From Ectocarpus siliculosus (lineage: Eukaryota; Sar; Phaeophyceae; Ectocarpales; Ectocarpaceae), in the NCBI GenBank assembly GCA_000310025.1, contig FN649748.1, positions 2,254,658 through 2,284,243 on the forward strand: DNA of 29,586 bases. The letters run 5' to 3'. The position numbers and the translations under genes are program-made. The notes under the pieces are model-generated. The model saw nothing but the letters and a program-made list of their open reading frames with translations. It was not told the DNA's origin and made no database searches. Positions 19,293 to 28,869 of this stretch are shown in pieces (positions within the stretch are counted from its first letter, which is position 1; every line of letters begins with the position of its first letter).

Positions 19293-22200
19293 CTAGAGTT
19301 GGGACCCCGAAGTCGCGGCTCTCTTGCTACCCCCTCTTGTGTATCTTTCTGCAGCGCCAGGTCGTCTTTTATTACTTGTCCTAGCGGGCAGGCGAACAGT
19401 TCCAGGGTTGGCCATGAAGAGAGCCGCCCCCCGCCCTCCCGTCGTTGTAGTTCCTACCCCGCCTGCTTGCACATTGACCATCGTCAGAAATTGGTCCACG
19501 AGGGCTACGGCGACTGTCGGTGAAAAGCGATCAGACAAAATACTCGCGGCTTGCCCGAGCTTCTTCGTTACGTCGGCGTACAACACTTGTCTATCCTGGT
19601 CCGTGGGCCCCTTCTCCTTCAAGTCCAACAGGACCGTCTGCACCGTCTGGCTGCTCCCAACGAAAGACTTCCATCTCCCGCTGCATCCCCCCACCCCCTC
19701 TCCCTCTCCCTCTCCCGCCGCCCCGTCCACTTCTCTCGCAGCGTGGCGGTTGGATACCACCCACCGAGGGCGGGCGACATCCGGCCAGTCCTGCTGCGGT
19801 GTTCCCCTCGCCTTTTCCGTCAGCCAGTGCTCGTGCAGGAGGCCTACGTGGAATCTGAATCGGGGGCTGTACATCATCGCCGCCCACACATGGCGACAAA
19901 ATAGCCTGAGAGTTTGGAGTGTGCGGCACTGGCAGAGATGGCTACCGTCGGAAAAGAGCAAGACGAGGTAGTCGAAGGCCTTGTCATCACGCTGCTCGTG
20001 AATCCCGAAGACGTAAATGGCGTCGCAAAGCTTGTCCTCGATGTACTCGAACGTGCGCCCCGAAGCTGCCGCGCGTTCTGGTCCATCCACCTCCCCACCA
20101 CCCATCTGGCAAAACGTGATGGCCGCGGTCATCTCTTGCTCCATGAACCGCCGCGGCCAGCCCGCGATGGAGAACTCGCAGGACTCGAGCACACTCTTGA
20201 AAGCGGTCGCTGGTGGAGCCGCCATCCGATTAGGCGGCAGATGGTCGATTGCGTCACGCAGCATGGCGGCATCCTTCTGGGAACAGATGATGCCCGAAAA
20301 GTACTTCGCCACGTCCAAAAGCGAGGAGCGCGAGTTGCACCTATCCCTGATGAGGGCGTTTTGGCCTGTTGTGTGTGCGGCGGACAAACACGCAAGAAGC
20401 GACACACAAACCAAACCGTAGGTTAGTGATTGGTGTCATCAGACATCGTTGAAGTCGCAGTACGCCAAACGACTGAAAGAGAAGCCTATGACTTGACGCA
20501 CCCATCGCCACAGATGTATGTACACGTGAGCCGGACGATCGCAGTGCACCGACCAAGTACATCAATCCCGAACAACAGGGGCCGGACAACAGCCACATGT
20601 TTCGAAGAGGTCGTAAACATTAGCGTCATGTAGGGAGTTGTTTACTGGTCATCCACTGACGGCGTACGATAAATTCGTCCAGAAGCACTCACCAATGGCA
20701 TAGTAAATAGGGGGGCAAGGAAGATAGCCGCCCCCCAACCCCTACAGAACGTAGAAAAACTCCCAAAAACAACGACAACGCTATATGCGCTGTCGTTCTC
20801 GAACAAAACGCTCATGATGGCAGATGACGCATACACGCACCTTCAACTCTTGATGTCGTCCACGAACCCACGGAGAACACCAGGGGCGACACATATTCCG
20901 CCCACCGTGCACGGTCGTCATATACTACTTGCATGTACTTCTCCGCCTTCGGGTACTTTTCGATGAGGGCGTTGAACTTCCGTTCGAACTTCGCCAATGA
21001 CAGCTGCTGACGCACACACCTGAACTCGTCCATGAAAGGCTGCGGAAAACACAAACGACGTGGGCCGGGTGGGTGTTGCGTGAGTTGGGGCCTTTGCGAT
21101 ATGGGCTACCGGTCTGTAACGATTGACTGCCACCAACAACCCCGTACACTTCGTTAGCGCTAAGGCGAGACGAGGAGAGGGTTGAAAAAACTCAGCGACA
21201 TACCATTGGTGCTTACAACCTGCTGCTGCTGCTGCTGCTTTTTCTGTGTGCACTGGACGTCGTGAGGTATGTTTCCGTCGAAGCCGAGGTCGTCTCCGCA
21301 TCACGGTCTACGCAGAGACGCTGGATATCACTCTTCCAAGTAGGCGACACTGATCCATGACAACGCACCAACTCGCACAGGGGATACAAGCGGGAGTGGG
21401 GGAGGGGGGCTAGAGTGGGCAGCGTACGTCGCGCGACCAGGACAATACGAGAGGCCAGACTAACCACGCCAACACACACAGTAGAGCGCACCTTCATGTA
21501 CCCACCAAGGACTTTAGCGAGGGCCTTGATAACGTTCTGGTTGAGGTGCCATAAATTGCGCCTCGCCAGCGCGTCCGGGAACACCTCTCGCACCGCCGCC
21601 GTCATCGCCGCGTCCGCGTCCTGGATGAAGGTATCCGGCTGCTTCCCGCGAGACTCCAACGCACTCTTCAACATCCACAGGAAAGTGTCCGTTGTGGTGT
21701 CGGCCGTTATGCTTTGGCCGACGATCCGCGTCCGATACTCCGAATCGACGACAGCGAGCACACCGAGAGGCATACGGTATCTGTTCTTGACAGCGGTGTC
21801 GTCGTAGAGCGCAACGTGACCGTACCGATTCCAAAGCGCCACCTGCGTATTCGGAGCATGACGTCGAAGGGGATCGAGAGCACTTAATTGTGGGTGTGAC
21901 GTGTGTTGGACGCGTCACAACGCACCCCCACCCTTGCCTACGGCGTGCTTTCGGTCAGACGTCCTACATTTGCGGACGGCGAAGCGGTACGTGCGAGATG
22001 CTAAAATGAAAGCAAACCTTCCGGCTGGGGAATATTCGTATGGGGCACAACGACCGGCGACCTACCTGCTCTCTCGTTTGCCACCAGATGTGCGTCAGGC
22101 GGCCGCTGTCATCCATCTTGATCTCGCACACTCCGCCGTCGGCCGTCGCGGCCATGACCTGAAATTGCAACATGTTAAGCGCCCGGAAACATCGAGGGCA

Positions 22201-22551
22201 TCAGCGCAAAACCACGACGACGGCACGGCACACATTTTTTACCTCCAACATTTCTTGGTTTGGTGTCATGGGGCATATATTCTCCCGGTTGTCACCTGCG
22301 ATCGTATGTGTCTTGTCGCCCGGATACCGCCTTGAGCAAAACCCAACATCCCACACACAAACAAGAGAGGCAACAGTCTCAACGGACACATGGACACACC
22401 TCTTCGTACGCATCGGCAGCATCTCTCGGCTTCTCCGCCCCGTGCACAATGGCAGCTGCGTTCTGCACCGCGCGCTTGTTGATGTCGATGTCGCTGTCCT
22501 CGTGCAACGCCTTCATTGCTTTCGTCACCTCTTTTGGCTTCATCCCATGAC
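19293..22551 (-). CDS. MULE transposase with SWIM zinc finger, 5' exons unresolved
   Basis: Five minus-strand exons join in phase: 22551-22400 (donor GTGTGT), 22158-22066 (acceptor after CAATTTCAG, donor GTAGGT), 21842-21492 (acceptor after ATACGCAG, donor GTGCGC), 21039-20841 (acceptor after TTTTCCGCAG, donor GTGCGT) and 20365-19293 (acceptor after CACAACAG, stop TAG). The second has DSGRLTHIWWQTREQ. The third is the MULE catalytic core: ALYDDTAVKNRYRMPLGV with the first Asp, FIQDADAAMTAAV with the second, and NLWHLNQNV. The fourth ends in GSWTTSRVEG, as MULE proteins do before the GQN segment at the start of the fifth. The fifth exon has a SWIM finger (CQC, nine residues, CRH at about 19935-19887) and a basic tail. 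No stop or frameshift interrupts these exons. The first listed exon begins in phase 1, so at least one upstream exon exists, probably between 22600 and 24180. Confidence 0.9.
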
Positions 22552-22754
22552 CTGCGCCGTATGGGAGAGCCGGGAGCACAAAAATAAGTGGCGTGTCACA
22601 GACAAACAGGGTAACAATGTGGAGGCGACAGCAGTACCACGCTTCAAGGGCCGTTCGTCATGCGGCATCATGACTACCAACCATGACAAACCGTGGGATA
22701 CGACGGGAGCCACTGCAGACCTACTCCAACGAGTTCAATCTTCCTTGCCCCATA

Positions 22755-23640
22755 TTTGATTCACAAGACAAGACAAATGAAACGTTTCGCCGTCCACCGC
22801 TGAGTACACGAAAACAGCGAACCGAACGTGCACGCGTTGAAAGGCACGAGGTGCAGCACAGCAGGGACAATCAATTGGCGTGCTACACCCACGAAAACAA
22901 TGGCAGGGCCTCTACAGGGAGCCTTGATGTGGACCGGGGGAATGCCAGATACCGGTGCTCTTTTCATGGGGCCAAGGGGAACAGCAGCAGCAACATCAAG
23001 TAAAGCACACAAAAAAACATTGTGGGTGTCACGCCGAACGGCACGTGTCAAGCACCAACCCGTCTCGCCTGCGTTTCCGGCGGGGGGCTGGTGGTCAATG
23101 TCTGCTGCTGTTGTTGCTGTACGGGGTGGGCTTGTACAGGGTAGCCCGCAAAACCTCCGGCGGCCCCAGCATCGGGAGCACCCACAGGGGCCGGAGTTCC
23201 CAACGGCAGACCAGTGCGAGGTGAAAGCATGGCCTGCAACCGCACGCGAAACCCACCACGCGGCGGAATGGAAGGACACCATGTCAACGTTTGATCACAA
23301 GACAAGACAAATGAAACGTTTCGCCGTCCACCGCTGAGTACACGAAAACAGCGAACCGTACGTGCACGCGTTGAAAGGCACGAGGTACAGCACAGCAGCG
23401 ACAATCCACTGGCGTGCTACACCCACGGAACAAACATTGCCGGTGTCACGTCGAACCGCACTTGTCAAACATCAACCCGTCTCGCCTGCGTTTCCGGCGG
23501 AGGGCTGGTGGTCAATATCTGCTGCTGTTGTTGCTGTACGGGGTGGGCTTGTACAGGGTAGCCCGCAAAGGCTCCCGCAGCGCCAGCATGACGAGCACCG
23601 TAAGAGGCCGACAGAGCAGCACTGGATGGAAGCATTCCTA
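22755..23640. repeat. Tandem duplication inside the MULE 5' region
   Basis: Copy A (22755 to about 23235) and copy B (23290 to about 23640) share long stretches, starting CACAAGACAAGACAAATGAA. Copy B lacks about 115 bp of copy A (roughly 22890-23005). Both contain a minus-strand open segment encoding FAGYPVQAHPVQQQQQQ followed by LTTSPPPETQARRV. In copy A this segment starts after a good acceptor (GCGGTTGCAG, exon from 23233). The duplicated Gln/Pro-rich stretch may be a transposase N-terminal exon present in two versions. Confidence 0.85.
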
Positions 23641-24186
23641 GCAATGACACTACCGCACGGCAGGCCACGGGTCCCACGACGCGAACATGGAGGGTAGACA
23701 CATGAAGTTAAGGGGTTGGGCAAGTGCGTGCACAATGCCTGCACCTCTACCAGCCCAGCACTGCTGTAGCACCACCATACAGCCGAGCAGCCAGAAGAAA
23801 AGACTCCGGACTATACGGCAAGGACAACAGGCAGGGCCTGGCCTGGCCTGACCACACCAGTGCAGGCACATGATCACCAACGTACGTACGACGGCAACAA
23901 CAGGTACAGAGCAGCATCGACACGTGGGACAGCATGAGGGAGGCTGCAACACAGGAGACAGACCAACACACACATGGCGCTGGTGCGGGTGCGGCCGTTG
24001 CTATTTTATTTCCAAAAAAAACATCACAGAGAGGGTGAGGGTGAGGCACAGACACAGAGGATGCACGGACGCCTGTCGGGACGGGATCTCACCAGTTATC
24101 GTTGTGTGTTGTCTCCTCGTCTTCCCCCAGCGTGCGGGTGCGTGTCGCCGCCTTCAGACGGCTCTCCGCCGCCGTGATTATCGCTG

Positions 24187-24194
24187 CTTTTATA
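24187..24194 (-). promoter_or_regulatory. TATA box for the MULE transposase
   Basis: TATAAAAG on the minus strand (context CCTATAAAAGCAGC) at the inner edge of the right TIR, upstream of the minus-strand transposase gene. MULE TIRs commonly carry the transposase promoter, so this is the best candidate core promoter. The start site is not visible from sequence. Confidence 0.5.
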
Positions 24195-24195
24195 G

Positions 24196-24313
24196 GAGAG
24201 GGAGAAGAACCTCTTCGGGGACACTCCGGGCGGTTTCCCGGGGTTTCGATCCATATGGATGTTTGGACTGTGGTTCTCTTCTATAATCCATGGATTGCAA
24301 ATATTTCGCGCCC
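24196..24313 (-). repeat. Right TIR of the MULE
   Basis: About 118 bp; the reverse complement starts GGGCGCGAAATATTTGC and aligns with 18259-18379. It is the transposase-proximal TIR and is followed directly by the right GTTGCAGAG. Confidence 0.93.
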
Positions 24314-24322
24314 GTTGCAGAG
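24314..24322. repeat. Right 9-bp target-site duplication of the MULE
   Basis: GTTGCAGAG, identical to 18250-18258. Confidence 0.95.
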
Positions 24323-24892
24323 GTCTCGTCTACATTTCAGTGTCACAAGCGGCGGGTCCTCGTGTAGTACGTACTTCCATTTTCCTGCGGAGCCCCCTCT
24401 CTCAGCTGATTGGGCAGCTGCTCAAGCTTCGCATGCGTGTGTCATTTGCTCTCACCTTTCTGCACAACTTCTTCACGACACTTGCTCCGTCCCTGTGGCT
24501 TGCTTCAACCTTCGGAACAACGCTCAACATCCTTTGCTTTTCGAGTTTTCGACAGGAGGTCGCTCCGTGGCCGCACGAACGTGTGACGAGGGTCCCTGAC
24601 ACGTGATATAAGCATACGGCAGGTGTCCGACTTGCTGCCTGCAGCCGCGGGGTCTTTCGATTTTTTCCACGCCTTGCCGTTCAAGAACGGCAGCGCGCAA
24701 GCTTCCCTGCCGATCAGGAGGGGCGGAGGGCACGAGTCTGGTGGTCGGACTACACTGCCGACAGCGGCGTTCTGTGCTGGCCGTCAACCATTAGCACGGG
24801 AAGAAGGGGGCGAAGGAACAAGAGCTTTGCGGGTCGGGTCAGAACGCGCACGCACATCAACCGACATCGACACGGCAAATAGAGGTTAGACT

Positions 24893-26804
24893 ATGAAGTT
24901 TGCCAAGCACCTCGCAAGGGCGATGGACGTCTCCGACCCTGAGTGGCACCCGTTCTGGGTCAACTACAAGCAGCTCAAGAAGGTCTTGAAGCAACCGGCG
25001 GCGGCGGCGGCCTCTAACAACAGCAGCAGCTCCCCCTTAGGAGAATCAAGTTCAGCAGCAGCAGCAGCAGCAGCATTAGCCCCCCCGCGGAGACCGGGCA
25101 TCGCTCCTGAGGAAAGTAAATGGGGCGGCAGCACACCTAATGACGATAATGGTCGCTGCCTGGAGCAGCAGCAGAAGAGGAGTAAAACTTCCGCAGTTGC
25201 CGCTCCCATCTTGCCCGCCGCTGCTAGCCTCCTGCGCGCCCAGCCTTGGGACGCAGCGGCGGCCGCGCCGCCAGCATCAACAACGGGGACGTCAACCATG
25301 GCTGCTGCTGCTGCTACGGAGAATGGCGCAAGTCATCGCGGTGGTGCGGAGGGGGTTGCTGCATCGGTGAATACAACAAGGGAGGAATTAGAGCCGGCGG
25401 CGGCGGGGGTGGCGTTGACTGCTGCTGTCCTCTCCTGCAATCCCCGCGCAGCAGCAGCAACAGGTGACCGCGCCGTCAACGGAGAAAGCAACAGCACCAG
25501 CAGCGGCAGCGGCACGCCTCCGCGTGAGGACAAGAAACTTGCCTGCGGCGTCAGGGATAGTTGTCGCGATGGACTAGAAACGGCGTCCGGTGTTCGTGAG
25601 ACTGCCTCCTCCTCCACCGCCGTTGTCCTTGCATGCTGCGGAAATTCGTCTTCGTCTTGCGCTGCATCAGCAGCAGCTGCCGCCGCCAACGCCAGTGGCG
25701 CAGCAGCAGCCAGCCCGGCGGCGGCGCTTGGGGATGATAGCACAGCAGCAGGGGCTGCTGCTACCCAACAGGACGCACAGCAGGGGCTGCTGCTGCAGCG
25801 GCGGCGGCAATGCGAGTGCCCGTTCTTCAGCGCTCTCCTCAGGGAGGTAGACAAGTGCCGCATTTTTTTCTTGGAGAACGAGGGCGAACTGAAGGTGAGA
25901 TGCAGCCAAGATTTATTAAGGAAGAATTAAAAGCACCCACAGAAAGACTACCATTCGAGACACACCCACAGCAGTCGAACGGGATGTGGTGGAGTCTTTT
26001 CAGTGGAGATTTATGTTATTTACATTTGTAGCAAGATATTGCTTCTGCTGCGTGCGTGCAGCCAGTAGTAGTCATGCGTGCATGCATACATGGCGTAAGC
26101 TCAGTCCCCGCCGCCCCACGTCGCAAGTGCCCGGAGTACGGTTAAAATACGTCTATGCCTGTGTCTACAGCAGTAGGTCGTCGTCGCATGTGATGTGTGT
26201 GTGTCTTTATTATTAGCGTCGACCGCGCTAACCGGCTCACCAATGAAAAGACGTCAGTCTTGGTCCGTGTGTGTGTTTGTGCACTTTCCTCGCTGCTTTC
26301 TGCTCCGCCGTGAGAGAGCGTGTTGCAAATGGGAGTGTTTTGGCCGGCCTCCCAGCTACATAGTTCGTCGTGGGGTCGATTTTGCGCGGCGGTTCGGCGG
26401 TTCGGCGGTTCGGCGGGGCTCTTTGCTCTTTGCCTCTTGAACGGGCCATGCAAAGGTTGTTGCTGGTCACTGGCTTTCTCGTTTGAAAACTTGTTGCTAC
26501 CAGGATATGGCACATATGACGCAAAAGCAGCAGTGGCACATCTTCCCCTTTGTTTGTTTGTGTGCACTCTCTGTGCGCAGGAATTCCGATTGTTTGGTTC
26601 CCCTGCTGCCTTGATTGATTCTGCTTCTGCTGCTCGAACCCATGCTCATGTGTGCCCCTACCGACGACACCTATGCATGCCTCTACCTTTGTGCCCCGTC
26701 AAAAGATACGGACCAAGCGCTTGCAGCTGGCGCTGGATCACCTGAAGAGGCCGGACCTTAGCCGCCTCAGCAGCGTCAAGGGCGCGCACATGAAGCTCAT
26801 GCAG
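24893..26804 (+). CDS. SPX-domain protein, 3' incomplete
   Basis: ATG at 24893; exon 1 is 24893-25894 (334 codons, donor GTGAGA) and exon 2 is 26706-26804 (acceptor after CCCGTCAAAAG, donor GTATGT), both phase 0. It opens with a classic SPX N-terminus (MKFAKHLARAMDVSDPEWH, then YKQLKKVLK), whose lysines bind inositol polyphosphates in this family. About 265 residues of Ala/Ser/Gln/Gly-rich sequence follow. SPX homology resumes at FFSALLREVDKCRIFFLENE and continues in exon 2 (RTKRLQLALDHLKRPDLSRL, AHMKLMQ). The final SPX helices and any C-terminal domain (EXS, VTC, MFS or RING, as in other SPX proteins) are not in the recognised sequence, so the class cannot be named. SPX proteins sense phosphate status. 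A TATA-like GATATAAG lies at about 24605. The MULE ends 580 bp upstream. Confidence 0.88.
25895..26705 (+). other. Intron 1 of the SPX gene
   Basis: An 811-nt intron, GTGAGA to AAAAG. It contains a short direct repeat of CGGTTCGG at about 26390-26412 and no recognised gene or element. Confidence 0.75.
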
Positions 26805-27069
26805 GTATGTAGTGTATGCTAAGTTTGGTACATGTCTCTTTTTTGCATACGATAAAGGCGTTATAGACACTCTTTACACCCATCCATGGATAGATGCTCA
26901 TCGATGGATAGAGGCCGACGAATGTGTTTCAACCTCTAGACTATTATCGATGACAACCTTTGTAGGTATGCTGCATGCCTGCGGATTAGCTGACATCTGT
27001 GGATATTGCGCATAGGTCAAGTTTATTTTAAAAATAAAAGCTCTCCCCTGTCCACTGCCGTCGCTAGCT

Positions 27070-27240
27070 ATCGTAGACACAAGATAACACACCCACATAA
27101 GAAACCACACCCCCCACAGAAAACGACACCCCGGTGATAATTTTCGGCGTTTCTGACAAACCATCGATATATCACCGGGGCTACATAAGATAGCACACCC
27201 ATGAGGTTACGCTGCAGGCTCCTACGTCTATCACCGGGGT
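27070..27240. mobile_element. Short inverted-repeat element (CCCCGGTGATA family)
   Basis: A stem of 11-bp perfect arms (CCCCGGTGATA at 27129-27139 and TATCACCGGGG at 27170-27180) is flanked by GTAGACACAAGATAACACAC on the left and CTACATAAGATAGCACACCC on the right. Bases 27078-27140 align in the same orientation with 28769-28813. A third TATCACCGGGG follows at about 27225. Non-coding. Confidence 0.55.
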
Positions 27241-28078
27241 GGTACAACATCTGCCCCGTGGACACGTGGGTATCTCACACACACAACATCTGCGTAACTC
27301 TCTTTTGGTCGTACCCAATGGCAAGGTATGCAGGAGCCTACTTTATTGTGTCAGGGGGCAGGACGGATGACGCACTCTGTGGCCACCGAGTCATATGCTC
27401 ACAGGAGTTTCGTCACCTCCGTTGAGCTCCTTTGTTTTACCACATTCCGCAGAACCACAAGCCATGAAGTGCTAGTAGTTCATACAATACAGGCATTGCT
27501 ATCACACCCCCGCAATAAATACCAACCAAATGTGCGGCAGCAGCGGTTCAACTCTACAACAAGTGTTACAACACCTTTTTATCAATCCCCCTCCGCCCCC
27601 CCGGTGTTTGCCATCGGGGTTGGGTTTTCGTCGCTTGGCAACGACGTTGTAAAACAAGCCAATTCACTTCGTGAGCTCGGCAACCAGGTTACCGTTTTTT
27701 TTTTTATCTTGTTTTTTTTTTTGGCGGTAAACATAAATGGTGGTCGAGTAGATCATGTTGTGCGGGGTCGAGAACCCTCACTCCGCGCAAGGGGGATGAT
27801 CGCACCACGCTGTGTTGAAATGGTCAAGCGTCCTCGAGGCAGTTATACAGTGCTTTAACTGTCTCTGGAAGTGAAAGCACCAGAAAATAAATTAAGTCAT
27901 ACGCAGCTGTCATCCGTACGCAAGGAAGTAAGCACAAGATGCCGAACACCCTTAGCAGGATGCAGCGCACCCTTCATGCGACTCGCCGAATACCTCACGG
28001 CGCTTCGCGCTTGGTGATGTGAGAGCCTGGTCCGGTGAGAACCCGGCGTGCTCCGTCCCGGCTTTGTAGGGATGCGAG
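27240..28078. other. No gene seen; possible SPX intron
   Basis: This stretch would be intronic if the SPX gene continues past 26804. It has T-runs at about 27691-27722 and scattered TATCACACCCC-like motifs (about 27500). No exon with SPX C-terminal residues was found. Confidence 0.35.
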
Positions 28079-28667
28079 GTCAATGGTCTAACGACTACGG
28101 CATGCACGACTATGAGTACCCCCCCCCCCCTCATTAATCAGGGATGAAGAAGTACTTGGACGGCCCCATGGACTATGCGAAAAAGCTGAAATTGCAATTT
28201 CGAGTAGGCGATCTGGACTTGCCAGAACGGAGGAAGAGGTATACCAGCCGTAGGAGAGAGGAAGAGGAGGATAGACACACATGTCCATGTGGCAAATCGG
28301 AGGAGAGTAGACCCCACATAGTTGGGGAGTGTGAGTTGTACAGGAAGGAAAGAGAGGATCTCGAGGAGGAAATGAGACAGAGAGGGTGTGACATGGACAA
28401 GTTTGGTAAATTAGACAACAGCGAAAAAACGATCGCGATAATTGGGGATAGATGGTGGGCACAAGAGGCCCTAGAGGACGGGGATAAGATGTGCAAGAAA
28501 TTTTTATGGAGTTTGTGGCAGAAACGTAAAGAGCTCCCAAATGTTGGTGGTGTCTCTAGTAGGTGTAGGAAAGGTGCTCCGTCTCGAAAGGGACGCGTGG
28601 TCAATGGTCAAATGACTAATGACTACGGCAAGCAACAAATGAGTACGCCCCCCCCCCTCATTAATCA
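28079..28667. repeat. Direct repeats flanking a reverse-transcriptase fragment
   Basis: 28079-28140 and 28599-28667 are similar direct repeats. Both read GGTCAATGGTC, a TAAYGACTACGGCA segment, GAGTAC, a run of C, then TCATTAATCA. The second copy is in frame with the LINE-like open frame and supplies most of its C-terminal tail. The arrangement could be tandem insertion of one element's 3' end, or terminal direct repeats. Confidence 0.6.
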
Positions 28668-28734
28668 CACCCAAAACACACCCGTGCGTGTTCGGACGTG
28701 CTATCACACCCCCTGGTTTATCACACCCTCTTAA
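28144..28734 (+). pseudogene. LINE-type reverse transcriptase C-terminal fragment
   Basis: A 196-codon open frame from ATG at 28144. It starts inside what looks like the C-terminal region of a non-LTR retrotransposon polyprotein. LKLQFRVGDLDLPERRKRYT is followed by a zinc-knuckle-like CPCGKSEESRPHIVGECELY (Cys-x-Cys, then His and Cys), then a charged helical segment with WWAQEAL and FLWSLW. This CxC...H....C arrangement after the RT domain is typical of LINE ORF2 ends. The RT core itself (the YxDD region) is absent, as in a 5'-truncated copy. The last residues come from the direct repeat at 28599-28667 and are probably not native. Confidence 0.55.
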
Positions 28735-28753
28735 GGGCCCAAGCGAGCTGCAC

Positions 28754-28868
28754 TTTATCACCGGGGCTACATAAGATAACACACCCCCCACAGGATACCA
28801 CACCCGGTGATAATATTTTTAAAGCCCAAAATGTTATCACCGGGCTGTGTTATCTTGTGTCGTCTACG
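28754..28868. mobile_element. Short nested inverted-repeat element
   Basis: Inner arms CCCGGTGATAA (28803-28813) and TTATCACCGGG (28834-28844) are perfect. The outer arms ACATAAGATAACACA (28769-28783) and TGTGTTATCTTGTGT (28846-28860) match at 14 of 15 positions. Together they fold into one long hairpin of about 100 nt. It belongs to the same family as 27070-27240 and shares its terminal core with 10349-10554. Confidence 0.65.
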
Positions 28869-28869
28869 G

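Larger units (their letters stand above)
18259..24313. mobile_element. Complete Mutator-like element (MULE) with TIRs and 9-bp TSD
   Basis: A 6,055-bp element bounded by inverted repeats of about 120 bp (18259-18379 and 24196-24313), both starting GGGCGCGAA and containing TATTTGCAATCCATGGATTA. GTTGCAGAG flanks both ends exactly. The transposase gene lies inside on the minus strand (19293 to at least 22551), with the MULE catalytic domain and a SWIM finger. The left 0.9 kb (18380-19292) looks non-coding. The right 1.6 kb carries a tandem duplication and probably the 5' exons. Intact ends, an undegraded target duplication and open transposase exons argue for a recent insertion. It lies 580 bp upstream of the SPX gene start codon. 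Confidence 0.93.

Noticed and set aside
22828-23337. 169-codon plus-strand open frame in the tandem duplication
   Set aside because: It is antisense to the Gln/Pro-rich segment and broken in the second copy; no domain.
25333-25863. Minus-strand open frame opposite SPX exon 1
   Set aside because: CAG/GCN repeats are open in most frames; the SPX motifs are on the plus strand.
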